Source: Polydactylus sextarius
Taxonomy: Eukaryota > Chordata > Actinopteri > Polynemidae
Direction of reading: 5' to 3'
DNA length: 64,000 bases
NCBI GenBank assembly: GCA_016801845.1
Contig: CM028931.1
Coordinates: 14,641,555-14,705,554 of the forward strand
Position numbers and translations under genes: made by a program
Notes under the pieces: generated by a model
Database searches by the model: none
What the model was told of the DNA's origin: nothing
The model's input: only the letters and a program-made list of their open reading frames with translations
In this document: in pieces, positions 46,741 through 60,337 of the stretch
Numbering within the stretch: the stretch's first letter is position 1
Layout of the letters: each line of letters opens with the position of its first letter

Positions 46741-47629
46741 TTCTACCCCCGGCACATCTAAGCATGGTATGTTCTCACTTGATGATAAAGGTTACAGCAG
46801 TTAAAATATACACGGGATGCAGCTTCTCATAATTTTTAACAGATATCAAAAAACTTTTGGAATATATTTATGGCGCTATATTACAGCTCTCTTTGTGTCG
46901 CAGATAAATCGGCGATCACATGGAAATGTTTGCAACAACGTCACAACAAATTACGACTCGCTAAACCTGTAATGTTAGTTAAAGATGATATTAAACGCTA
47001 CGGGATCAAACACCAAGCAGATGGGTTAAGATTTGGATTTAAGATTAAGATATTAGTTTATTCAATTGTGCGGCAAATGCTAGAATAAATAATTGTGATT
47101 ATTTTAAGATCGACCCGTGTCCAAACATCACTGACAAGGTTTCAGTTTGATCTTATCTTTGTTTGTGCAGTGGTAAATCAAAAAAACAAGCAGTATTTAT
47201 TTTAGGCCTGCGGTATTAGACAGGGATGACTATTCCTGCTGCTTTTTTTCTGGCTTCTAACAGACTGACTTCTCATGCAGCGACAGGTCTTTCACTATGT
47301 GTCAGCGGTGCACGAGGACGAGCAACGCGAGCGGTGGTCGACCGAATTAAAGCAAAAGCTAAAAAAAAAAAAACAAAACAAAAAAACTGGGAACATGAAA
47401 AGTGATATATCTGATAGTGAGGTGGAGGTTTGTCAAGCAAAAGCAGAAGCCACATTTTTCGCTGAGTGCTCCAGCTCCTCATTCCTGCAATGAAGACGTT
47501 CATTTCGACACGCAGGCTCCTTCTTTCATTTTGCGAATGAAAAGAATGCGCCGCTGCAAAATTGCGCAGCACGTGGCCAGAGCAAAAAAAATTTAAAACA
47601 TGTGGAAAATGGATAGATGCATCTATATA
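46741..47629. other. intergenic; member of an inverted repeat pair at 47460-47600
   Basis: 47460-47600 (TTCATTTCGACACGCAGGCT, GAATGCGCCGCTGCAAAATT, GCGCAGCACGTGGCCAGAGC) is inversely related to 50925-51050 (TACGTGCCGCGCAATTTTGC, GGCGCATTCC, CGTCGAAATCGACG). No intact frame is supported in either copy. Confidence 0.5.
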
Positions 47630-48390
<761 letters not shown>

Positions 48391-49174
48391 TCCTGCACTG
48401 TTTTTTAGTTCTGATAATTCACCTGAACTGTATTTCCTGTTTCTGTTTGTCGGTTGATGACCCAGCAGAACAAAGACAGCCTTATTCACTCTTGTGTGTT
48501 TCACATATCTGGTAATGACAAACGATGACATTTTAACGGTGACGCAATTATGTCCTGACGAAAACAAAACATTTCTAATGTTTTCTGAAAGGCAGTTTGA
48601 CCTTTTTATTGATTTGTGATCTAACGCTATTAAAATTAACCTCATATCATTTTTGATTTTGAAAGAATTTGTTTGTATTGACTTTAGTAAGGATTGTCTC
48701 CATAAATCATGTTCTCTTTCACTTTCATCCTCCACTCATGATGATTTATTAACTTGCAAATTACCGCTCTGTGTTGTAACAGCACCGACTCGTCTTCCTG
48801 ATCTTGTTGTACAAATGAGCGTAAAATACGTACACGCTTTTCCTGCTGCCGATCACGTCATCAGATGCCTTTGTGGCCGCTCATACCATAATGCAAGATT
48901 TTAGATTAAGGAAAAAGGGCGCGGTGTCCGTTTTGTGCTTCATCTACCGTGGACTGAAACTCCACAAATCCGTGACGGGCCTCGCCAAACAAATAACAAC
49001 AAACAGTTCCATCTTATCGCGTTCAAAAAAAAAAAATAAATCTTTAGAAGATGTGGGCGTCTTTATGTTTTGATACAGTAATTTAAAGATGTGTCATGTG
49101 AAAAGGGAAGAGAAATTACACAATCATTTTGCAACCACCCTGTTTGTTTTGTCTTTTTTAAAATAAGCTTTGCA
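48391..49174. other. intergenic, no gene recognised
   Basis: The 118-codon - strand frame (48379-48735) and the + strand frame 48653-48904 show no domain or splice support. A segment near 48960-49140 (GACGGGCCTCGCCAA, TTTAAAGATGTGTCATGTGA) recurs at 49798-49935, so it is repeat DNA. Confidence 0.4.
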
Positions 49175-49645
49175 CATTGATAGGTGGATAAATAGATGGC
49201 TGTGTGGGTGGATGGATGTATGGGTATATGGGTGGATGGATGGATGGCTGTGTGGGTGGGTGGATGGATGCATGGATGCATGGCTGGGTAAATGGATGGG
49301 TGGATGGATGGATGGCTGGGTGGGTGGGTGGATGTATGGGTATATGGGTGGATGGATGGATGGCTGTGTGGGTGGGTGGATGTATGGATGGATGCATGGA
49401 TGGATGGCTAGGTCAATGGATGGGTGGATGGATGACTGTGTGGGTGGATGTATGGGTATATGGGTGGATGGCTGTGTGGGTGGGTGGATGTATGGGTGGG
49501 TGGGTGGATGGCTGTGTGGGTGGGTGGATGTATGGGTATATGGATGGATGGCTGTGTGGGTGGGTGGATGTTTGGGTATATGGGTGGATGGCTGTGTGGG
49601 TGGGTGGATGTTTGGGTGGGTGGGTGTATGGATATATATAAATAG
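49175..49645. repeat. GGAT/GGGT minisatellite
   Basis: Units of about 40-60 bp built from GGGTGGATGTATGGGTATAT and GGGTGGATGGCTGTGTGGGT. Because it is a 4-base-type repeat without stops, frames of 145-182 codons are open on both strands; they are artefacts. Confidence 0.95.
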
Positions 49646-52600
49646 TCTAATAAAGAAAGTTAGTCTGTCCAAAATAATCTAAAATGAATCTAAATAATCA
49701 AAAATAATAAGCGTCTTTTCTTCTTCTACTGTTTATTGGAGGTAGTATCTACTATTTGTCAGAAAGTCTGATAGACAGACAGACTCCACCAATCCATGAC
49801 GGGCCTCGCCAACAATTAACAACAACCAGTTTAAAAAGTTCCTCAGAAAATGTGTGAAAGAAGATGTCATTTCTTACCAGTAATTTAAAGATGTGTCATG
49901 TGAAAACGTGTGGAAAGAAAAAAAATTACACAATAATTATGCGGCCCAATTGCTTTTTTTTTTTTTTTTTTAAAATATATATAAATAAGCTTCGCACATA
50001 TGCAGGCGTCTTGAATATTTAGAGGTGTGGACGGGCTTTCTTTCATCTCACCTCCACATTACCGACACACAAAGAGACTGTAGCGGCAGTGAAGTCAAGA
50101 AGAAGAAGAAGAAAAAGCTTCTGAGTTTTCAAACTGCCTGGGGAATAAAAAAAAAAAAAAAAATTAAGACCCACCCGTTCAAAAATCATTGCCACGGACG
50201 CTTAAAATGTCGATATTTGATATATTAAATATCTTAACAACATCAAATACTGCAAATTCCATTTTATATATATACTGTGGTATATAATGTAGTTGATCAA
50301 TTAGTTTAAATCTAACTGTTTTGTTAAAATCTGTCTGTAATATTTGATATAATATATATATATATAATTAATATAATAGATACAGGATGCTATTAAAGGT
50401 ACAAATACCCCCAAAAATATTTAAAAAAATAACATATACATACAAATTTCACAATATATATTAATTTCTATCAGTATTGTACAATAATTTTTTTTTTTGT
50501 GTGTGTGTTTTTAAGTTTTCAATTACATTTAAGAGCTGGGTAATAAAATAAAAAAAATTAAAAATAAATAAAGATATCTGTCATCAAAATATGTAACTCT
50601 AGCTTAAGCTAACGCCGGTTGTCGCTATTCGCTAGCACGCATTCCTCAGCTGTTTGTCTGTCTGCACAGCTAATGGAGCCTCGCCAAACCTCAAAAAGTC
50701 ATGAACTTTAGTTATAAGGAATGTCTTTAGCATAAAAGTGCTTTAAATGTTAGCATTAGCTTAGCAAATGATGTAATTTACGTGTATTTTTGTTGTATAT
50801 TTTAGATTTTATTTTAATGGGAAACCTAACACGGGCGTGTTTTGGCTCGAATTCTTTGCGGCCGTTCCACATTTTCCACATATTTAAAAAAAAAAAAAAA
50901 ATTTTTTTAAATTTTTTTTGTTTTTTGTCGCCGTCGCTACGTGCCGCGCAATTTTGCTGCGGCGCATTCCTTTTCGAGAACGAGCCTGCGCGTCGAAATC
51001 GACGCCGTTATTGCCGGAATGAAGAGATCGGACGAAATTAACCCCTCGAGCCCTCGTTGGAAACGCGTAGCACAAAACAAAAAAAAAAAAAAAAAAAAAA
51101 CGCGCGACCGTCAGACATAGCTGTCTCGGGCGTGGCGTCCCTAAGCCCCGTATTATCGACCTGTCATTGTCTTGTGATCTTCTATCTGTTGTGAGGCAAA
51201 CAAAAGGACATAGCTGCGATTTTCAAGACGTGTCAAGGCGGCCGAGTGGATGTTATCAGATAAGGAGGATTCGCTGTGAAATGTACATGAATGCGTTATG
51301 TCAATATTAGTATTCGCCCGAGGCCTTTTTACAGACACGAAGGAAGGAGGAAGAAAAAAAAAAAAAAAAAAAAAAAAAAAACAAGTTTCGCGCTTGAAAC
51401 TACAACCTGTTTTGTAGTTAATGAAAACAAGGAGTGATGTAGACTGTGACGGCTGTGTTCTTTAGAGAGGGGGGGGGATTTTCCACAAAGATGAGTCTTA
51501 ATACCGTAATACGGTTCACCGACGTGCCGCAGCCATTTTGTGAATAATTGATGTCGTTGATTTCATTTCCAGGACCCCAACCAGTTTCAACAAATGACTG
51601 CTATTATAAAACTATGTATGATAATATATATATTTGTGTTATAGTCAAAAAAAGAATATATACAACTGGAAAAATACCAGGAAAAGTAAACTAGTGCAAC
51701 AGGATGTGAACTTATTCATGCTCAAATCACCCAGATTTGTCACAATTAGACCTAAATCCTTTCCAGTTCGACTTCCACCTCCAAGAACATGCTTCCTAAT
51801 AAATGAAACCGATAAAATGATTTATATATAATATATATATATATATATATAAAAAAGACCTAGAGCTGTTAGTACGCGCTAAATCGCTAGCTTGCTCGAT
51901 TTTTGCACAAATACCGTCGAGACCGTTTCGCCATCACTGTGCTGTCGCCAGTCCGAGAAATAACCTGTGTGAAATCACTAACATGCAAAATTACGTGCAA
52001 CTAAACCACGGGAAAAAAAAAAAACAAACAAACAACAAAAAAAAATGTGCGTAAATCGTAAAAAAAAGAAAAATATGTAGATAACTAATCAGACGTTGTT
52101 ACGTGTGGGCGCGCCCTTTTTTGTTCCACGCTCGTCTGGTTTTTGCACATTTTTGACATTTTTTTTTTTTTTTCGCCCTTGAGATTGACAAAACTTGACG
52201 CCGGCTGCAGCGACCGCAGACGGTAAGAAACTGAAAAGAGAGAGAGAAAAGAAAAAGAAAGAGACGCGTAGCTTCCTGGAGCGTTTCAATCCGCTCGTTG
52301 TTGTTCTGCGTATCGAGTTACGACGTCTTATTGTAATCGTGCGAAATGAAAAAACGTGTCCGCCGACGTTCTCTTAGGCGCGATTGATGCGCTGGCACTC
52401 GGGCCGGTATCGCGGCGGCCTCGAAACTCTCTCGCCGATTGGACGAGGGCGCGAAGAACAATGAGCTCCTCTATATTATGTCACCAAGTCTGTGAATATA
52501 TTCGCTCGGTGCAGACAGACGGCGGCTGGTATAACCTGTTGCTCGGGATTTTAAGTTAAGACATAAAAAAGAAAAATGGAGACAGATGTGTGGTTTTTTT

Positions 52601-53915
52601 ATTATCATTATCATTATTATTATTAGTCATTAATTAAATCAGTCAATCAGGATCTTTGTGTTATGATTTAATTCATCAAATAGATTTTATTCATCAAACT
52701 GCATTTGTCCGAACAGGCCCCGGCTCTTCTTGGTTTCACCACACGGTGGCGATGTTGCTTCAAGCTTTTCCCGTTTCTCTCTTTTCCCTGCACTGACACG
52801 CCTGCGTGTGACATGACATTAAAGATGAGCTCGGATATGGTGTCTATAATATTCCCTGTGTTTAATCTGAAATGAAAAAGAGGCCGCCGCTCTGGTGCAG
52901 CTCATACGTTTCCATCTTCTTCTTCTTCTTCTTTTTTATTATATGTCTCATAACAATATTCTTCTGCATACTTGCGTCTCGGTCGTGATGTGAGATAAGC
53001 AACATTTTATTATTGTTGTTATTTTTGTGCACATTTCTTATGGTGGTATTGTTTCTTACCGATTCGCCGCGAGAAACGAAGAGGATATTTAGGTTTGCTG
53101 CTTTCATATCGACAGACCTCGTCGTCAAAACACACTTTTTTTTTTTTTTTTTGCAGGGTGGGGTGATGGGGGGGTCTGACACCGTTAAAGCACGAATCAC
53201 TCCTCGCTGCCTCCTCTCCGCTCAGCTTCCAACGGGAAGTTCGAAATTACAATTTCAGACGCAAATGGTTAGATTGATGCTAGATATGTTTTGGCGAACC
53301 GCTCGCAAAGGTCACGCCGACGAGAGACTCCAAATGTCAAACGCTCGTCTCTGAAGTTTAAAGCCTCTGGAAGATCTAAATGGATTGTATATTCTTTTCC
53401 AAACTTTCGGAGAAAAACAAAAACAAAAAGAAAACCTAAAAAAAAAAAAAAAGAAAAAGAAATGTTTTGTTTCTGGGGTGATGATAATTACGACGACGGC
53501 GGCGGCGGCAGCGGATGGAAGATGCTATTTTTTTAAATTTTTTTTTTAAGCCCTTAGTGCCATTTCAAAAGCAAAGATCGAATTCCTAACGCTGATAACA
53601 GCCCCGAGTCCCATATTAACACTTTTGGAAGGTATTTGTTATCGCGTAAATGTCACTATTTGCATCCCGGCGCGTCTCCGAGGAAAGTTACCGCTCCCAA
53701 AACCGAACCAATAAAAGTAAATACTTGAGTTTTGAAGGGGGATAATATCATGTGCAATGATGCTTTTATCCCTGAGATGCAAAAAAAAAAAAAAAAAAAA
53801 ACCTAGATAAATAGACCGTTGACCGTTTTATCTCCATTTCAAACCATCTGTTCTGATGGTATCACCCTGATCAAGGAGCAAGCCGAAGCTAATTTAAATC
53901 GTGTCCATAAATAGC

Positions 53916-53952
<37 letters not shown>

Positions 53953-54539
53953 CACAGGAGAGGGCATGCATCATTTTGTGCCCCAGGAGCATGCTGGGAA
54001 AACAGGTTTGAGCTGGAAGATGTGAACAAAACAGCACTAATTTCTTTCAAAGTCAAAGAGAGTTCGGTCTAGTCTTCTCGCCTCTTGAGTGACTCCAAGT
54101 TTGAGATTAAACGATTTTATTGTGATATTAATTCCTCTCTTTCACGCTCATTGTCATTTCACTTCCTGTGTTTGTTTTCTTTTCCTCTCTCACCTTTGTG
54201 ATCGTCAGCCCCGCCCTGGATTAGTTTCACCTGTGTCCTGTTCGGCTCTTTGTCGGGCCGTCGGTTTAGCTCTTTAAGCTTCGGAATAAGCCAATAAGTT
54301 CAGCGGTTTTGTTTGTTTGCCTTTTGCGTGTCTGCCCTCTATTCCAGAAACAACAAAACAATGATAATGATTAAAAGCTTGTGTGGTTTGAGGCCTTGAA
54401 GCTGAAGCCATGAGATGTTGCCTAACAAAGTGAAACATCAAACGTGACTCAATCTGAAGGTAAATAATTAATTCTCCATGTTGGAGTTTGCGTGTTTTCG
54501 ACTTCCCCTCAAAGACTTTTGGTGACTCTAAAATGTCCG
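49646..54539. other. intergenic, repeats but no gene recognised
   Basis: It contains a repeat of the 48960-49140 segment at 49798-49935, TA runs (50350-50366, 51830-51850), A-runs (51081-51100, 51356-51381, 53782-53801), the inverted repeat copy at 50925-51050, and a (TG)n at 53921-53950. 52200-52560 is richer in CpG and holds an acceptor-like CGTTCTCTTAG at 52377 and an inverted CCAAT box (ATTGG) at 52438, but no product is recognised. Confidence 0.4.
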
Positions 54540-56020
54540 TTAGCCATGTGATCAAATCCCCCACCTAAAAGGACATTTGCTAATGTTTAGCATGTTTTTC
54601 CCGTCTGTAACAGCGCTACGATAGCTGCAATCCAACCGTGCTAGCTGTTACCTCCTGGCAACGAGTCTTGATGCTAAGCTAACTGAACAGCTAACAGAAG
54701 AGACTGAACTGTTCGATTGAAAATCACTTCAAAAAAAGTGTCTGCAAATGCGTTTTAATACACCTCAGAGGTGTTAGCTAATGGTTAGCATGTCTTAACA
54801 TTGCTGAAGTCCTGCTAGCTGTTCCTCACTGCTACAAGTCTTGATGCTAAGCTAACTGAATACATCACTTCAGTGTCCTACATTTGAACATCGCATGGCA
54901 ATATGTATAGTTACACCTCAAAGGGTGTTAGCTAATGATTAGCTTGTCTTATCACTGCTTTTGTTTCATTGTGGAGTCTTTCCTGTCTGGTAGTGTCTTT
55001 AATTAAACCATGCTAACTGTTCCCTGCTGCTACAAGGCTTGATGCTAAGCTAACGTAATACTACTACAGAAGAGAATGAACTGTTCAGCTAAGCCATCAA
55101 TTCAAGGTCTGGAAATGCAGTGTAATATATGATTGTACACCTCCAAAGATATTAGCAGTATTAGCTAATAGATAGCACGTCTTATTGCTGCTTTTGTTTT
55201 ATTCTATTCTGAGCCTGAAACTATCAGGAGGTGGATGTCTTTCAAGTCATGCTAGCTGTTGTAGCTTAATCCTAGGAGTCTTGATGCTAAGCTAACTGAA
55301 TTCATAAAAGAATAAACTGTTCAAGTGAGACATTAAACTCAAACTTTGTAGATGGATTTCTCTGAAGTCATGCTAGCTGTTCCCTACTACTACATGTCTT
55401 GATGCTAAGCTAACTTTATACAGAAGAGAATGACATGTACACGTTCCTAGATTTGAGCATTGCATTGTAGCATGTATAGTTACACCTGGCATGTGTATTT
55501 TGTGTATTTTATATGACCTAAACTGTTACTTTACTACAAGTCTTGATGAAGAAGAGAATGAACTGTTCAATTGAAGATTCACTGTCCGGTACACTTTTCG
55601 ATGAAACCAAACTGTTCCTCGCTGCTACATGTCTTAATGCTAAGCTAATTTAATATGGGAGATGTAGTCTCGGGAAGAAATCGAACTGTTGGACCTTCAC
55701 TTCAAGGTCCGGAAATGTCCTAGATTTTAACATTGAATTGTGATATGGATATTTAGCTAATGGTTAGCATGTCTTATCATTGCTTTGTTCCTCACTGCTA
55801 CAAGTCTTGATGCTAAGCTAACCGAATACAGAAAAGAATGAACTATCGCTTGAAGAAATGTCTTCTAGAAATGTCCTAGATTTGAACATTGCATTGTCAC
55901 ATATTTATTTACACCTCAGAGGGTGTTAGCTAATGGTTAGCATGTCTTATCATTGCTAACTGTTCCCTGCTGCTACGAGTCTTGATGCTAAGAGAATGAA
56001 CTGCTGGACGTTCACTTCAA
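54540..56020. repeat. 1.5-kb diverged tandem repeat
   Basis: Eight units of about 118-242 bp share GTTAGCTAATGGTTAGCATG, CACTGCTACAAGTCTTGATG, CTAAGCTAACTGAATAC and AGAGAATGAACTGTTC. The GATGCTAAG anchor lies near 54670, 54843, 55041, 55283, 55401, 55636, 55809 and 55983. No coding potential; its distal edge is about 400 bp from the aqp3 poly(A) signal. Confidence 0.85.
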
Positions 56021-56387
56021 ATTGTGGAAATGTTTTGAATTTTTTAAATTTTTTTGTTCATTGACTATTGTGCATTGCCGATTTGTGATTCATGTTTTGT
56101 GTGTTTAGCCTTTATTAGCCTCGATACAATACGCTCATCTTACTCGTATAGAGCTGATGCATGTTTGCTGCCATTTACTGTTGAAGCAGATGTTGAGTAT
56201 TTGGATTATTAACGAACCTTTTTTTTTGTTTGTTTTGTTTTTGTTTTAATTAAGCAAACACCAGGTAACACTTATATATATAAAAAAAAAAGGTGCTAAG
56301 TGACAGGATCACGCGAAACGACAACACTTGGGGAAAGATGTGACACAAATATCAGATTTTTTTTTTTTTTTTTTTTTTTAACAATGC

Positions 56388-56393
56388 TTTATT
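56388..56393 (-). terminator. aqp3 poly(A) signal
   Basis: TTTATT on the + strand reads AATAAA on the - strand, about 500 bp after the aqp3 stop codon. A run of about 23 A follows on the - strand at 56380-56357. Confidence 0.55.
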
Positions 56394-56404
56394 GATTCAT
56401 ACCC

Positions 56405-56560
56405 ATGCATCTTGTGTTTGGAAAGCTCGCGACGAAGAAGGCGAAGACGAAGATGAAGAAACGCGCCTCCGGCTCCAGAAATCCTGCCAAAAGTAGCGTT
56501 GGCTGTTTGTTACAAATGAAAGAAATTGGAGCAGAGGAGGTGAGTGTGAATACCTCTTGA
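56405..56560 (+). other. 51-codon basic open frame opposite the aqp3 3' UTR
   Basis: ATG at 56405, with a Lys-rich start (KLATKKAKTKMKKRASGSRN) and stop at 56558. A strong donor-like GAG|GTGAGTG lies at 56539. It is unrecognised and lies antisense to the presumed aqp3 3' UTR. It may be chance. Confidence 0.15.
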
Positions 56561-56663
56561 TTTGGTGGTGATTCGAAAGATGTTTTTCTTTCTTTTTTTT
56601 CCTCCACTACAGTGGGAAATAAATGAGGTACCTTTCAAAAAAAGACCTCTTGAACCTAAACTG

Positions 56664-56700
<37 letters not shown>

Positions 56701-56896
56701 ATATTTTGAGCTGGTATATTTGTTTGTCAGACACGAAACATTCAAGTGCCCCTAAAAATTAATAGACTATAGCAAACTGTTACTGCCTATGATGAGGTGT
56801 CTTCATGCAAAAGAAAGTGGCGTTAGTGGAAGCAGATGTTGGGCACGTCAAGCTACAGCGACGCGATATTATTATTTCAAACGCACCGAAACGAGC

Positions 56897-59800
56897 TCAT
56901 GCGTCTCCATCGGCTGTCATGTCGGAAAGTTGGAGCCTTTCTTCCTCTTCTTCCTCCTCCTCCTCTTGCTGTTCTCTTTCTAAATGGTGTCCAATCATTA
57001 GCTGATACACCAACACACCCACCGCTGCTCCCAAGAAGGGGGCACAGATGGGCACAACGAACCAGTAGGAGTTTGCGCTGTAAGAGAAGATGGGGGGAAA
57101 AGTAAAGATATATATATATATGTTTTGTTTTTTATCCAATTTATCCACTGTACAAGAGCTAAATTATATATGAGGGCATGTCAGTATTTTCGCTGTGAGT
57201 CAGAAAGCATGTCAAGCGTTCTTGGGTAACATCTGGAAATGTTACCCAATGATGTTTTCTTGAATATTTTTATTTATTTATTTATTTTTAAAAAAAAAAG
57301 GGAATTTCTGAGCTAATCAGTTTGGGTCGTGTAATGTTTTCTGTAGCTCTGGAGGGAGTTTTCCCAAACTTTAAAAAAATAAATAAAAATAACCTTAATG
57401 ATGTCTTCCAAAAAAAACATACAAACCGGAGATGTGAAGTTTTGAAAGGTGTCATCGATGGAAAGACTCTATTAAAATGCATTATGGGAAATGAAATGCT
57501 GTTTTTTTTTTTTTTATTTATTTATTTTTTAGAGCATGAACTATCCAAGAAGCTTAAAAAAAAAATCAAGATATGTTTCTGCTGTTTCTATTTTGGCCTC
57601 TTGTGACTTTTCCAACTTTATCCAAATGCTACAGCGGACGCTAAATTGCCGGAATGCTTTTATTCTGTCGAATCAAATCTGGATTCGTCGGCTCTTGCTG
57701 CTAATTTAAAGCTGTACTTACGTGAAAACCTCTCCGCCCCAGCCTGCTAGAGACGTGAAGATACGTGGTCCCAAGTCCCGGGCCGGGTTGACGGCGTAGC
57801 CGGAGTTGAAGCCCATCGACAAACCCACGACCAACACGGCGAAACCAACGGTGAAGGCCTCCAAACCTCTGGGGACTGGATTGTTTTGAGTATCAACTAT
57901 AGCCAGGATGCACACGATCAATGCAGCTGATCCGATAACCTGAGGTAAAGAATATTGATCTATTGATTTACGTTTTTATTTCCTTTTGTTTTTAAAGTCG
58001 AACAAAGTTGAAACGGTGCTCGGGTTTCTCCTTGGAGATGTTTAAAACTCACATTAATGTCACTTTTGGGGAATTTATTTGTTGTGCCGTCTTCTCGAGG
58101 TGGGTTTAATCACCTTTAAAGCCGAAGGTTGGGACCTTTTTTTTTTTTTTTTTTTCCCGCCATCGCCAAACAAGTTTACCCGGAGCTGATGAAGCTTATC
58201 AGCGACACTAAATCTGTCTGTGTTTTCACAGTACGCTCCGGTTTTAAATCTGATGTCTGTGGCGACACCGGTAACGACGCGTTTTACAGCGACCATAACA
58301 ACACTGCAAGACGGAGTAGTTACGGCCACGAGGTACGGCTTAGGAAGCATCCGAGGAAAAGTTAAGATAAGAAAAAGTTCCAATGCACTCGAGGGTGTGA
58401 GGAAAATGATCTGCTTCGCAGCATCCACGTGCAACCGTGGATGTGTTTTATAGATTAGTGCGCATGCTGTTTGTTATGTGTCAAGATCTGTAGCGTGCTA
58501 GTAATTTGTGGTTGCTTCGCTCCAGCCAGCAGGGGGCAGCGGCAGCGCTAAATGATGCAACAGAGCTGCAAACAACAAAAAAAAAAAACAAAAGAATAAA
58601 GTTGTGTTTGATGTAATTTGCAGATACATGTCAATGGTTTTCTCAAGTTCTCGAGTTGAAACCGAGCTGCACTGTGTTATATCTTACCCGTCATCCCTTG
58701 TAAGAAAACGTTCCTCTAGGGAATTAGACGCCTCTACTTTACCGTTACACGTCATCAGAAGTCGTCTCCATGACGACCGAATGTCAACAAACAAACAAAG
58801 ATGGCGTCTACAGACTCGTTTGCGTCCATCGAGTCGGCGACGGATTAAAAACTGACAAGATGTTCGTTTACATTAATCGAGAGTTTATCGTTAATGAAGA
58901 GTCCTGGTATCAGATGAACGGAAAACGTTAGCAAAGCGACGACTAGCGGTCGCTAAGCTAACGCTAGCGTTAACGAACACTACTGATTAGCAGTTAGTTA
59001 GCGATAAATTAGCTTAATAAGTTAAATATTCTGATTAGTTTGTTAATTAAATCGCTAACTTTTATGACAAATGCCTTGTCCTGGTGCATGCTGGGAAATT
59101 TCTCATCTCTCCTTCTTGGTTTGAAGCGCTGGTCCTGGACCAGCTTCGTATCATGATTGGGACATAATTACACACTTGATCCGTCTCTTTCTGGTCAACA
59201 GCTATGAACTTATAGACCAAATAGATTTGAGCAACACGTTACCAGAAAATTGGGACAACCAGTGGACGGCTGCATCATTGGGTTGGTGGACCGTCAAAAA
59301 AAAAAAAAAAAAATCCATAAGGTTTTTATTTATTTATTTTATTTTCCCCAGCCCTCACTGTCTAACTGTCAATCGCTTTACGCACGAGAGAGTGTGACAT
59401 ACATGTTCCAGGCCTGAGTCCACCAGCCAATTACTCCCCAACCGAGTTTAACCCTCACACTCCCAATGAGATGGAGCTGCTATGACACACATCACATGCG
59501 AGACTGATGGAGCGGAAGCGGTTGAGGCTGGTGACACCTCATGTTTGTTCAAGAGGAAGCGTGTTTGTTGACATGTTGCCGAGACTCGCAGGGAAACACG
59601 GGTTTGGAAGTAGCCCGGGTTAGCATGCTAGCTTTAGCGGATGTAGTGGGGCGTTGACTCGCGTTCCTGTCTAACAATTCCTCCTCGCGTGCTGATTTGC
59701 ACTCACTGAACTCTGTAAAAAAAAATAAATAAATAAATGAAAATGTCATTCCAATCTGTCAGGTAACATATGTATCTTTTGTGAGATAAACATGTGTGGC

Positions 59801-60025
59801 GGCGGCGGCGGCGGCAGGATTATTATACGTGTTATCTTCAGTCACACCGGGATCTAATTGAACTTCCTTTCGTTCGCGCTGACGCTCTGATTTCAAAGTT
59901 TTTTAGACTGTGAGATCGTTTCAACAGCGGCGTTGACCTGCTCATGACTCCGACTGCTGCTTTTAACAGGTTACAGAGGATAAGAGAAGCGGAAGTGACA
60001 TAATTGGCTATTAGGGCCATTACTG

Positions 60026-60063
<38 letters not shown>

Positions 60064-60299
60064 TCAGATAATATAAATTTGGAGCCTCTAGCTTCGCACA
60101 CTGCTGTGTCTACAGTACACTTTGTCTTCAGAGCACCTGACTCAGCCATGTTTCTCAAGAAAAACTTTCTAAAAACTTCTATCCAGCTCGACCTGGAAGT
60201 TTCACTGTGACCTGAAGTATCTGTTCAACGGGATCATTGATGTAATGATTTAAGTTATTTATTTAAAGACTTAAAGGTCCCATATTATATCATTTTTTC

Positions 60300-60337
<38 letters not shown>

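Noticed and set aside
49124..49682. Overlapping 145-182-codon frames on both strands (Trp/Gly-rich and His/Pro-rich)
   Set aside because: They are translations of the GGAT/GGGT minisatellite; every frame is open because the repeat lacks stops.
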